A DNA stretch of 64,000 nucleotides, taken from NCBI GenBank assembly GCA_030847615.1, contig JAUMIR010000002.1, positions 287,288,028-287,352,027 of the forward strand. Reading direction: 5' to 3'. Positions within the stretch are counted from its first letter, which is position 1. Each line of letters starts with the position of its first letter. Shown one piece after another: positions 32,631-43,169 of the stretch. This DNA is from Gambelia wislizenii. Taxonomy: Eukaryota; Chordata; Lepidosauria; Squamata; Crotaphytidae. The notes under the pieces are model-generated. The model was given only the letters and a program-made list of their open reading frames with translations. It ran no database searches and was not told the origin of the DNA. The position numbers and the translations under genes are program-made.

Positions 32631-33400
32631 GTGGGGATGGCCTTCACCACTTTCTTTAAGCACTGCTTGCAGTGTGGTGGAAAAATGCCTGACACTGATG
32701 GCCATGCTATCTGCCTGCTGTGTTTGGATGAGGGACATAATGTCCAATCATGTCATTATTGTAAGGCTTTTACATCTCAGGCAAGATGCAACCATGAGGT
32801 TTGTCTAAATGCGCTTCTTTACGAACATACCCTGACTGCAGCTTTGAAGGAGGGAGCAGATTGTCCACATACCTCAAAGTCCTCATGTGCCGCCTTGTTC
32901 CTGTCGATGTCAGTATCATTGATACCGAAGGCCACAAGACTGTCCTCAACCCTGGATACCGCATTGCATTCAGGCCCGACTAGATTGATCATTTTAGGTT
33001 CTGCTCACAAGTCTTCAGCCTTGGTCCCTAAGGCTAAGTTGACTGCGACTTCAGTTCAGCTGGAGGAACCTGTGCCTAAGAAGCATAAGAAGAAGCAGGT
33101 TCGTGACCATTCCCCGAGGCCTGTCCTGCTACAACCGATCCTTGTTTTGGTGTCCCTTCCTCAGGCTGAGGTTGAAGTAGTAGATCATCATAAAGTCCAT
33201 TATTGCCAGATTGACACGAGCATCGATCCCCATCTCAACGTACATGCTCTTCCAGATCAGGTACTTCATACTGTTCCTTGAGGTCTTGATCCTGTTGTAG
33301 AGGACGTTATTATACAAGGACCTGTTCCAATGGCTGGGGACATCGTTATACCAGGTCTCGATTCCGTAGCTGAGACTTTTGCACCAGATCCTGTGTTAGA
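32631..33400 (+). pseudogene. DIRS gag-like remnant, N-terminal part
   Basis: The frame from about 32631 to 33281 opens with an N-terminus that aligns to the gag of the 55.5 kb copy: cysteine-rich FKHCLQCGGKMPDTDGHAIC, then CLLCLDEGHNVQSCHYC and AFTSQAR. The rest is a charged, low-complexity segment (EEPVPKKHKKKQ). The frame is interrupted by stops after 33281, then by a foreign insertion near 33457. The remaining C-terminal half of gag resumes after about 35330. Confidence 0.7.
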
Positions 33401-33456
33401 GGTGGGCATTGTCAACACCAGTCTCCAGTGCATAGCAATTGTCCTTGGTCCCTGTC

Positions 33457-35326
33457 AGGCTAGTCTTGGGGCTCTGGGCTTGGAACCCCCAGTTAGCTTC
33501 CCTCTAAAGGCAACCCTGAGCGGCCTCCCTCAAGGGTGCTCCCTAGAGGCCAAAACACTGCCACCACTCGCTGAGTTGAACCCCTTTCCACACAGCGCAG
33601 CGAGAAGCTATGCAGGGTCTCTGAATAATCAGTGGGACTACTTGCCACTGTAGAACTAACCAATTCCTCCCTCCTGCCCCAGCGAGAGAGACAATTGTAG
33701 CTATGATCAAGAGATAAAGGCGCGTGCAGCATCAGCATATAGGAAGATTAGAAAAGGCTTATTTTATTCAAGCAAGTTCAAGGTATGCAAATCTCTCATG
33801 AGGGGAGGCACCTTCCATGCCCCCCCGGTACACTTTAGAGTTACAGGAATAGCAAAAGTATTAAAGTCAAAGTATTCAGTTATTTTAAGCTAAATTCAGC
33901 CAAACTTTAGAAATCAAATAGAAATGCCCTAATGCAACATCTAAACAGTTCTTACAGGTTCTGCTCACAATATGCAGTCTTTTGTTGGATTCAGATGGAA
34001 GGCTGGAGCCAGTAGATGTGCCAGGCTGGCTCAACAGCCTCTTCCATTGTTAAGCTCTGGGCCTGGTGTCATAGAATCATAGAGTCATAGAACTGTAGAG
34101 TTGGAAGAGACCACAAGGGCCATCCAGTCCAACCCCCTGCCATGCAGGAAATCAAGATCAAAGCATCCCTGACAGATGGCCATCCAGCCTCTGTTTAAAG
34201 ACCTCCAAGGAAGGAGATCCTATCACACTCCGATGGAGTGTGTTCCACTGCCAAACAGCTCTTACTGTCAAAAAGTAAAAACCCATGTGAGACAGAACTG
34301 TCAGAAAGTTCCTTCTAATGTTGTCCCAGACCCTCCTTTGTCTCTCAAACCTCATGGTTTGACTCACAGTTTTAGCTGTATTTGGAATGCTTTGTCTTTC
34401 TGTTGAAGTTCCTTTTCTCACAATTTAACCTCTGCCGTTGTAGTTCTAACTGGTATTCAAATTCCTGATGAGTTATCTTGCCCTTCCCCATGGTAGTCCA
34501 GAAGTCACCTGGTATATCCTTCAGGATATCACTAGGGCTTGGCAGTGGGGAATCAGCAGGCTTGCCATTGCCACTGGCTCCCTCTGCTCCTTCTTCAGCT
34601 GTCAACATTTTTGCTGTCACTTTTCCAGAACGTAGAAGCATGCAGAATTCCTAGCTACCTAGCAGTCTTCTTTACATGGGAACTAATAAAAAAATTAAAA
34701 ACCACTTTGGCTGAATGAGCAGAAAAGGGCATAGTTCCCTTTGCCAGTAGAGGGCAGTATGGTTCAGTGTGGAGGGATCCCCCCCTGGAAGAAGACAAGG
34801 ATAGAGGACAGAAAGAAAGCTGCAGGCAAGATTCCCCAGAACAGAGCTTCTTTCCCCCCTTCCTCTTCTAAAAGCAGGAAAAGGAAAAAAATGTGAACTG
34901 ACAAAAGCAGCAGTGGAAAAGCAAAAGGGAAATGTATCCTCCTCTTCTGCTCTCCTCAGCCTGTCAGTGTAGTTGCCTAGCAACAGTAGACAGTAGGAAA
35001 GAGAGCTCCACTCCATGTAGGAGGCAGTCCAACCCTCCAGCCCTTTTCCTCCTCCCCACTCAGCTCCGCCCCTCAGGCAAAATTAGCTTTCATAGGAAAA
35101 ATGAGACAGAGGAACCACTGGCTCGCATAGGAGATAGACCCATGTGCTTGCTGCTTTCCAAATTCCAAATTAAACTCGCAGTTCCTACCCCTCCAGAAAG
35201 TGCCTATTTCAGTGAATGGGGTTCCTGGGTAGAGAGCAGGGGGGTGGGTGGCAAGGGGGCACTTGGCAGGCTGTGCCTCATGGTGGGATGCTTAAGGGGT
35301 TCCAGGCAGAGAACCTCCAACAAGTG
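33457..35326 (-). mobile_element. LTR-like insertion within the DIRS gag
   Basis: The interval interrupts the DIRS gag and is bounded by TGTCAGGC at the left and AGTGACA at the right, so its ends are TGTCA/TGACA. The flanks GTCCC and ATCCT differ by two transitions. On the minus strand it has AATAAAATAAGCC near 33760, as for a 3' end. It also holds an 89-residue frame (34372-34641, MLLRSGKVTAKML..., KGKITHQEFEYQLELQRQ) that could start an LTR-element gag. I could not match the two ends to each other as LTRs, so the call is tentative. Confidence 0.35.
34069..34330 (-). mobile_element. CR1 LINE 3' fragment
   Basis: Plus-strand TCATAGAATCATAGAGTCATAG followed by AGAGTTGGAAGAGACCACAAGG marks the CR1 3' terminus in minus orientation. 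It is 5'-truncated after CTCTTACTGTCAGAAAG-type sequence, where a roughly 30-bp duplication around AACTGTCA disturbs the consensus. Confidence 0.88.
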
Positions 35327-35329
35327 ACA

Positions 35330-36640
35330 ATCCTGTTATCATTGTGGATACTGAGAGGACTTTGATAGGTGTTCTTGATCTCGGGCTGAGACGGATGTGC
35401 ACTGGGACCTGCTTCCTCCATACTACAGTCACTTTCCAGGCTCTCCTGCTGGATTGTCTCTCCTGCTGTGATCTGGTCGACACTGTTTCGACATCCACCT
35501 CCTCATATCCAATGGGATTGACATTGACCTTGAGTGGCTTTGCCTGCGGTATTGGCTCAAACTCTGTCTGTGGATGTTGATGAGATACAATTTGTCCAAC
35601 GTCAAAATGTTGATGATCCATGAAACAGTGAAGGCGAGGTCCATCCATGGGATTGTTATGGTGCAGGATGCCCATGGGACCATACAGATGGGGAACATCT
35701 ATGGGATCCTGCTGCTGAGGAACAGAGCATTCACCCCTGCTGTCCCAGATTGGTCATGACATTGAACCCCTTCAGGTTCCAGCACTGCTTCCAGTATCTC
35801 CTCTCCTACCAGTAGACCTTCTTTTTCACTTCTAACTACTACCGAAATGGATGCTCCTTCACTGATGAACGACATTTATTCCTTTGCTGATCAAATGGGA
35901 TGTATGGTGGCCTCCCTAGAGCTGCAGTTTTCATACATGGACATCGAGATTGATGATCCGATCTTTAAGGCGGTACAGTGACAGGCACCTTCCTCACCAT
36001 CTTTGCCATTCCTCCCTTGTTTACAACAGGTCCTGACCTGCTCCTTCTTCTGACATCAAAGAGATTGGATAATCTTTAAAGGGTGACCACGACTGGTGCT
36101 GAATGGTTGGTGCAACATCCCAAGCCAAATTCAATAATTATTGATAACACCCAGTCAAAGTCCTCTCAGAAGATTCATTCTGCCCCAGTGGACAAAGAGG
36201 GCAAGAATCTGGACGCAGTGGGGAGAAAATCCTATTCAGCCTCTTGCCTTCTTAGTCGCATTGCTAACTATTCTGCCTGTATGGGGCATATCAGAAATTT
36301 CTATGGGAGAAGGTGGCCCCTTATTTTGATAAGATGCCTGACCAAGGCCATTGAGTTGCCACTGTGTTGAAGGAAGAGGCTCACTTGCTGGCATCCCTGC
36401 AGATTCAGTCAGCAAAGTATGCAGTGGAGTGCAAAGGCAGTTATTGCCAGTGCAATTGCTCTCTGCAGGCATGCTCGGCTACACTCCTCTGGTCTGTATC
36501 ATTCGGCCCGTTCGGTCATCCAAGATCTTCCTTTTGATGAGCATGGGCTTTTCAAAGGTGACGGAAATTCAAAACTTGAACACACATACAAAGTGAAATC
36601 TACAGCACACAAGTCTGACTTTCCTGTGTAGCCATCTTCC
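35330..36640 (+). pseudogene. DIRS gag-like remnant, C-terminal part
   Basis: Broken frames here align with the C-terminal half of the gag at 56.8-57.6 kb: LVQHPKPNSIII (compare HPKPNSVVV), SASCLLSRIANYSA (compare GLSFRIADYLA), and IALCRHARLHSSGLYHSARSVIQDLPFDEHGLF (compare the segment ending IEDMPFDTLGLF). Stops and frameshifts separate these blocks. It is the continuation of the gag remnant left of the 33.5 kb insertion. Confidence 0.65.
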
Positions 36641-36879
36641 TGACCTAGGTCTGCTTAGCATATGTTTCATCCGTACAGTAGACCATACAGCCCAGCGCCT
36701 GTTCCGTCTCAACGGGCTGCTCCATTGCTCGTGGTCTCCACTTCTAGGTAGTTCCCTTCCATTGGCTGTTTTAAGCTTCATTATAAAAGGGAGGCCATTG
36801 ACCAGAACAAGCAACCGGTTTGACTGGCAACAGAATGACCTCTCTCTTGCCTCTACTATGACCATCTTTCTTCCACCTT

Positions 36880-38735
36880 TTCAGGATTCTCTCCATCATT
36901 TTCTCCAAGCATGAGTCTCAGTCACCATGGATTCATGGGTCTTAGACATAGTCAACAGAGGCTATGCTATTTATTTATTTATATTTATTTATTTATTTAT
37001 TTATACCCCGCTCTTCAGCCACAAGGCTATCAGAGCGGCTTACAAACTGTTTTAAGCAATAGCTATTTACACATCTACACTGCATTAAACAGTTTCCAAT
37101 GTGTGTTAGCTATAGAGTTCTAACATCTCCCCCTGTGGGGATTTATTGCATCATTCCACCACCACCACTTCCTCCATCCCATTGTGTCCTAGCTTGGATT
37201 TAAGAAATGTGAATTCCTACATCTGACCTCCTTGTGGTTTCAGATGGTTACACTCTCTGTGATACTTCTGTTGTTGCAGTAGGACGATTGGTTTGCTACA
37301 CTAGACATCAGGGACACCTGTTATCCACCCTGATTGGGTTTCCATTTGGTCTATGCACTGTGTCTTGGGTGTTCACCACATGTGTTGCTGTGGTCAAAGC
37401 ATGACTACATTGGAGAGGGGGTCATTCTATTTCCTTACCTCAATGACTGGCGTTTCATGGCCAAGTCTTGTTCCTGACTTGTACACAACATAAAATTTAC
37501 GCTGCACCTTCTTCATTGGCTAGGACTCGTGGTGAACCATGACAGGTCAACATTATTCCACTCAACAGGTGCACTTTATCGGCGCCCTCTTGGACTCTGC
37601 AAGGTCTCGCCCTTTTGCTGTATGACAGGTTTGCAGCATTGTCGGCAGCAGTTTCCAAATGCCTTTGATACAGGACGATCACAGCCCATCACATCCAAAT
37701 GACCTAGGATTTATGGCCTCCACAATGTAGGTAACACCTATTTCAAGACTCCACATGCATCCTCCTCAATGCTGGTTCCTTGCATGTTTCGATCTCATGT
37801 CAGATCACACACTCAAGTGGCTCTCCATTCCATGAAGGGTCCTTTGCGCTCTTCACTGGTGGATGGATTCCTGGAATGTGCAGAAAGGGATGCCTTTTAC
37901 TACACCTCAGCCTTCTGTGGCAGTCATGATGGACGCCTCTCTGGAGGGCTGGGGAGCTCACTCCATGGATCTGTCTGTCAGAGGAAAATGGTCAAGGGAA
38001 GAACGCTTATTTCACATCACTGCATTGGAGCTTCTAGCAGTTGTGAAGGCTCTGTGAGCTTTCAAAACCACTTTGTCAGGCCATCATGTACAAGTTGTTT
38101 TCAACAACGCCACGGTGGTGTTCTATGTGAACAACCAGGGCAGAACAAAATCATCCCTGCTTTGACTGTCTTTATACTTTTGGGAAAGATGCCTCCCGAG
38201 GGAGATCTCTCTTTCAGCTATTTGCCCACCCAGCCCACAGAACAAGCTCGCGGATGCTCTGAGTTGGTCCTCGACAACCTGCCACAAGAGGAAACTGCTG
38301 CTTCGGGTCCTCCATCCCATCTTTCAGGGCTGGGGTTGGCCATTGATTGACCTGTTTGTGACTTGGGCCAACACTCGCTGTCAGCTGTTTTGCTTGAGGA
38401 GCTGGAGGAAGGGCAATTGTCTTGGTGATGCCTTCCTATACAGCTGGTCTGGTTGTCTGTGTCTCCCCTCCTTTCCCACTAATTAGGTACTCCGGTGATA
38501 TCCAGGCAAGACAGGGAGAAATGCATTCTTGTAACCCTGTGGTGGCCGAGGCAGCTGTGTTTCGCTTCACTTCTGTGTCTATCCAACAATCACTTTTGCA
38601 TGCTTCCTCTGCAGCTACAGCTACTCGCCTTACACACCGGTCATGTCAGACATCCGTACTTGCAGACCATCAGCCCCATGATTTGGAAGGTGTTCGTCTA
38701 GATCTCTCTCACCATCTATTCAGGAGGTGCTAGCT
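36880..38735 (+). pseudogene. DIRS RT-RNase H-methyltransferase remnant
   Basis: The RT part (36900-37750) is heavily damaged. RNase H is clear at 37863-38057: VAVMMDASLEGWGAH, then RLFHITALELLAVVKAL, aligning with TDASLHSLGAH and LHINVLELLAVQKAL of the 57.9 kb frame. The methyltransferase-like end is clear at 38495-38701: LVTLWWPRQLCFASLL, aligning with FITPWWPRQLWFAPLL. Frameshifts and stops separate the parts and a repeat tail is inserted at 36970. The copy cannot be active. Confidence 0.72.
36970..37118 (-). mobile_element. LINE/SINE 3' tail
   Basis: A (TTTA)n run followed by TACCCCGCTCTTCAGCCACAAGG and GAGCGGCTTACAAACTG matches the reversed 3' ends of lizard L2-type LINEs or SINEs that share them. 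It interrupts the DIRS RT segment. Confidence 0.65.
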
Positions 38736-38739
38736 GCAG

Positions 38740-39995
38740 CTCACCGTCCATTGGCTCGGTGCTAGTATTCCTACAAGTGTTCCAGGTTCACGCAGTTTCT
38801 TGCTTCTAAGGGCATTGATTCCGGTGCCTCCACCAGCACTCATGTTCTGGAGTTCTTGGCTTCCCTGTCTGACAGTGGTTTGCCCTTGACTTCCGTTCAG
38901 TGCTATTTGGCCGCTGTCTCTTTGAATTTTCAATGTCTTGGCAAACAGCCCTGCTTTTTGCACCTTGTGATTAAAACAATTCCTCTGGGAATACAAGCAT
39001 CTATATCCACCAACATCTGGTCCAGTGCCGGCTTGGAATATCTCCACTGTTCTTTCTTCTCTTCAGAAGCATCCCTATGAACCTACGGTTACTTGTGACT
39101 TCAAGTGGTTCACACTGAAAACTGCTTTCCTGGTAGCCATCACCATGGCATAGAGCAAGCGAACTGCGCGCTTTAGCATTTATATTTCGATACTGCTTAT
39201 CAGTGCAAAGCACTCCCTAAGCAGTTTACAATGTGTTAGCCAATTGCCCCCAACACACTGGGACTCATTTTACCAACCTAAGGAAGGATGGAAGACTGAG
39301 TGAACCTTGGAGTCCTGTAGGATTAAACTCACAACGTTGTGGCTGCAGTACTGGCATTTAACCACTGTGCCACCAGGCCTCCATGCGCCACCAGGGCTCC
39401 ATGCCCTTAGCATTCTGATCCTCCCTATGTTCATTTTCATAGGGACAGGGTTGTCCTGAGACCAGATATCACCTTTCTGCCAAAGGTGGTTTCTGCTTTC
39501 CACCTTAATCAGGAGATTGTCTTACCTGTTTTTTCCCCCCAGACCCCTTCCTCTCCGTTTGAATGCTTGTGGCACCTCTTGGATGTTCGGCGAGTGCTTG
39601 CATTCTATTTAGACAGGACTTCTTCTTTTTGGAAGTCTGTTAAATTGTTTGTTTGTTATGAAGGTGTTTGTAAGAGTCTCCCTGTTTCTACTCAAATGTT
39701 TTCTAAATGGGTAGCTTTTGCTATATCCTCTGCTTATGGCCTTTTGGAACTGTGTCCTCTATGCTCCATTCATAGTTGTTCCACCAGGGCTATGGCTACT
39801 TCTACAGCCTTTTTGAGAAGTGTGCCATTACAGGACATTTGTAGAGCAATGACCTGGTCTACGCCATCCACTTTTAACCCGCATTATAGGGCGAACTCTA
39901 GGTCTACCACTGGTGTTTCTGTGGGGAGGGCAGTTCTTTTTTCTGCAGTATCATTATTGCCTCTGTTTACTTACCTGTGGGATCTGTGTATTTGA
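38740..39995 (+). pseudogene. DIRS YR recombinase remnant
   Basis: The segment 39486-39995 aligns with the recombinase at 60.3-60.7 kb: FHLNQEIVLPVF, DVRRVLAFYLDRTS, MFSKWVAFAISSAYGL, and the catalytic region CSTRAMATSTAF (Gly-His of the GHSTR box lost) with DICRAMTWSTPSTFNPHY containing the tyrosine region. Upstream, 38740-39170 holds the core-binding part (STHVLEFLASLSDSGL). A SINE is inserted between the two halves at 39181. Multiple frames are used, so the gene is dead. Confidence 0.72.
39181..39407 (-). mobile_element. tRNA-derived SINE (second family) with target duplication
   Basis: Minus-strand head GGAGCCCTGGTGGCGCATGG, tRNA-like CACAGTGGTTAAATGCC and TTTAATCCTAC boxes. The plus strand shows the 3' tail first (TATTTCGATACTGCTTATC). 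TTAGCATT is duplicated at 39173-39180 and 39408-39415. It is inserted in the DIRS recombinase. Confidence 0.8.
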
Positions 39996-40138
39996 TGTTT
40001 CTTAATACAGTTTTTCTTTGCAACTGTAGTTCTCTCTGTGTGGATTTTATCAGGTGTTTCTGCAATGGGGTTTGGTTCTGTATTGGAGATGCAGGATACG
40101 CGTCACCTTCAGTTGTGTAGTTTGCTAGTCTCCCACTT

Positions 40139-40473
40139 GTGTGGATTCACAGAGACCATTAAGAAGAACAGGTTGCTTACCTGTAACTGTGATTCTTTGA
40201 GTGGTCATCTGTAAATTTACACAAACCCACCCATCCTTCCCTCTTCTGTCCTGCTTTCCTCAGATCAAGCACATGCTGCTTTGTGGCGTGCATGGAACTG
40301 AGATGTTTAGGCAGGAACCGCCTTAATATAGGGCACAGAAAGAGTGGGTGGGGCTGCTGCCAAAACGCTTATGTAATTATTCCAGAAGGTTCTGAACAGT
40401 GCTCTGCACAGGTGCAGAAAACCCACTTGTGTGAATTCATAGATGACCACTCGAAGAACCACAGTTACAATCA
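40139..40473 (+). repeat. DIRS internal complementary region and right terminal repeat
   Basis: GGATTCACAGAGACCATTAAG (complement of the left end) is joined to AACAGGTTGCTTACCTG (complement of the right end), followed by an inverted copy of the left terminal repeat (GCTCTGCACAGGTGCAG ... GTGTGAATTCATAG). This arrangement defines DIRS elements and is repeated at 60957-61328. Confidence 0.78.
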
Positions 40474-40711
40474 TGTTTTCTCTTTCACAATATGCTGTTT
40501 ACAAAAATCATGCAAACAGAGTTAGTTTAACAGACTTGTTGAATCTGGTGCTCTTCAGATGCATTGAACTACAATCCCCATCATCCCCCAGCCAGCTTGG
40601 TCATCAGTATCCTTGCTTTTTTAAAATTCCTTTTTTTCCCTACTTATGTTGCTAGGTCACAATGCTGCAGTGATAGTTAGATGCCACAACTGGAAAAATT
40701 TTACCAGGATT

Positions 40712-41361
40712 TAGGACATTATCACACAAGGCTGAAATAATGCGATTACGACATGATAGTGGCATGAATGGGTTCCTGTTATTGCACAATGTCATCATCC
40801 TCCCATGCTCTGTCCATGCTCCACCTGTTAATTAGGCACCACTTTTCATTTAGGGGCAAAACCCGTCAGTAACCCCCAATATTACTCTTTTTGCTGTATT
40901 GCCGAGCATGCAATAATCATGTTCTGCTGTATCACGCAATTCCAGCATGAATGAGTGGTCTTCTTCTCCCCCTTTGGACTTATTTTCCTTCCAATAGAAA
41001 GCAATGCTTTAAACCCTTTCTTTCCCACCCCACTTCTTTTCTTCTGGAGTTCTTTTCCTTCAACAGAAAGCCAGGTTTTAAACCCTTTCTTTCCCACACA
41101 ACTTCTTTTCCTCTGGATTTCTTTTCCTTTCAAGAGAAAGCCAGGTTTTAAGTCATTTCTTTCCCACCCCACTGAAGTCGCATCTATCTCGCCCATGCAA
41201 AATTGCAGAAGTAAGAGAAAATTTATCTTAAAGGTGCATGCACTGGCCACCAGGAGATGTTAATACTCTGTCCTTAGAAGGCTTTGTGATGACAAGTATT
41301 ACTATAGTGTGAGCTTCAGTTCTGTTCTTAAATCGCTAGTGATGGTTGTGTGATAATTCCA
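40712..41361. mobile_element. Unclassified DNA element with a 69-bp tandem repeat
   Basis: GGACATTATCACACAAGG at 40712 and GGTTGTGTGATAATTCC ending at 41359 are imperfect inverted termini. Inside, 40985-41165 contains three tandem copies of a 69-70 bp unit (TTAAACCCTTTCTTTCCCAC recurs). A minus-strand frame reads through the repeats as 23-residue periodic Lys-rich sequence, but I do not regard it as a gene. The L2 LINE begins immediately to the right. Confidence 0.4.
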
Positions 41362-41495
41362 TGCCGATGATGATGATGATAACATTTATTTCTATCCCGC
41401 CCCTCTGCAATGCAATTGGGGTGGCTTACATCATTAAAATCCCATAATTACATTAATACCCTAACCCACCCACCCCTTGAAACAATATTAAATTA

Positions 41496-43161
41496 CAGTT
41501 GTCCCTTGACATTCGCGGGGGTTAGATTCCATGGACCCCTGCGAATGTCAAAAAAACCGTGAATATTGATTGCCCTCCCCCCACCATCCCCAGGCCTTCA
41601 CAGAGCCTTCCAAGGCTCCGTGAAGGCCACTGCAACCCTCCCCCCTCCCTCCCCGGGGCCTTCACGGAGCCTTCAAAGTCTCCGTGAAGGCCTCCGCGGC
41701 CTCCCCCCACCCTCCCCAGGCCTTCACGGAGCCTTCCAAGGCTCCGTGAAGGCCTTTGCAACCCTCCCCCCTCCCTCCCCGGGGCCTTCACGGAGCCTTT
41801 CAAGGCTCCGTGAAGGCCTCCGTGGCCTCCCCCCACCCTCCCCAGGCCTTCACGGAGCCTTCCAAGGTTCCGTGAAGGCCTCCCCCCATCCTCCCCCCTC
41901 CCTCCCCGGGGCCTTCACGGAGCCTTTCAAGGCTCCGTGAAGGCCTCCGCGGCCTCCCCCCACCCTCCGCAGGCCTTCACGGAGCCTTCCAAGGTTCCGT
42001 GAAGGCCTCCCCCCATCCTCCCCCCTCCCTCCCCGGGGCCTTCACGGAGCCTTTCAAGGCTCCGTGAAGGCCTCCGTGGCCTCCCCCCACCCTCCCCAGG
42101 CCTTCACGGAGCCTTCCAAGGTTCCGTGAAGGCCTCCCCCCATCCTCCCCCCTCCCTCCCCGGGGCCTTCACGGAGCCTTTCAAGGCTCCGTGAAGGCCT
42201 CCGCGGCCTCCCCCCACCCTCCGCAGGCCTTCACGGAGCCTTCCAAGGTTCCGTGAAGGCCTCCCCCCTCCCTCCCCGGGGCCTTCACGGAGCCTTTCAA
42301 GGCTCCGTGAAGGCCTCCGTGGCCTCCCCCCACCCTCCCCAGGCCTTCACGGAGCCTTCCAAGGCTCCGTGAAGGCCTCCCCCCATCCTCCCCCTCCCTC
42401 CCCGGGGCCTTCACGGAGCCTTCGAAGGCTCCGTGAAGGCTCCCGTGGACTCCCCCCACCCTCCCCAGGCCTTCACGGAGCTTTCCAAGGTTCCGTGAAG
42501 GCCTCCCCCCATCCTCCTCCCTCCCTCCCCGGGGCCTTCACCTTTCAAGGCTCCGTGAAGGCCTCCGCAGCCTCCCCCCACCCTCCCCAGGCCTTCACGG
42601 AGCCTTCCAAGGCTCCGTGAAGGCCTCCCCCCATCCTCCCCCTCCCTCCCCGGGGCCTTCACGGAGCCTTCGAAGGCTCCGTGAAGGCCCCCGTGGACTC
42701 CCCCCACCCTCCCCAGGCCTTCACGGAGCTTTCCAAGGTTCCGTGAAGGCCTCCCCCCATCCTCCTCCCTCCCTCCCCGGGGCCTTCACCTTTCAAGGCT
42801 CCGTGAAGGCCTCCGCAGCCTCCCCCCACCCTCCCCAGGCCTTCACGGAGCCTTCCAAGGCTCTGTGAAGGCCTCCCCCCAACCTCCCCCCTCCCTCCCC
42901 GGGGCCTTCACAGAGCCTTCGAAGGCTCCGTGAAGGCCTCCGTGGCCTCCCCCCACCCACCCCAGGCCTTCACGGGGCCTCTGGAGGGTCTCCAAAGGCC
43001 CCGTGAACGCCTCCCCGGCCCTCCCCGCTCCTTCCCAGGGCTTTCAAGGGGCCTCTGGAGGCCCCTTTTCACGGTTTTGGGGGGGCCCCGGGGGGGCCCT
43101 CCCAAAACCGCGAATAATTAAAACCGCGAATGCTGAGTTCGCGAATGTGGAGGGGCAACTG
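41496..43161 (-). mobile_element. Tigger-like element filled with hairpin minisatellite
   Basis: Ends CAGTTGTCCCTTGACATTCG and CGAATGTGGAGGGGCAACTG, flanked by TA (41494-41495, 43162-43163). The left subterminal sequence (GCGGGGGTTAGATTCCATGG) corresponds to the right end of the 18.7-kb element, so the two are in opposite orientation. The interior is about 24 units of 62-64 bp: hairpin GGCCTTCACGGAGCCTT / AAGGCTCCGTGAAGGCC plus alternating C-rich spacers (CCCCCCTCCCTCCCCGG and CCCCCCACCCTCCCCA). Read on the minus strand the spacer is CCGGGGAGGGAGGGGGG, as in the 18.7-kb element. Confidence 0.85.
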
Positions 43162-43169
43162 TAAACAGA

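Larger units (their letters stand above)
32298..40473 (+). mobile_element. Decayed DIRS retrotransposon (same family as 55.1 kb copy)
   Basis: Left terminal repeat: GATCTCTCTGTGAATCCACAC at 32298. Right terminal repeat: inverted, ending near 40473 after GAATTCATAGATGACCACTCG. An internal complementary region lies at about 40139-40240 (ATTCACAGAGACCATTAAG joined to AACAGGTTGCTTACCTGTAAC). The gag, RNase H, methyltransferase and YR segments are recognisable by alignment to the 55.1 kb copy but all are broken. Later insertions are an LTR-like block with a CR1 (33.5-35.3 kb), a LINE/SINE tail (36.97 kb) and a SINE (39.18 kb). Confidence 0.85.

Noticed and set aside
40882..41250. 122-codon minus-strand frame with Lys-rich repeats
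   Set aside because: It is a by-product of the 69-bp tandem repeat in a DNA element; no start context or relative supports it.
41522..43121. Open frames in the C-rich array on both strands
   Set aside because: Same cause as at 18.8-21.0 kb: the 62-64 bp hairpin repeat.
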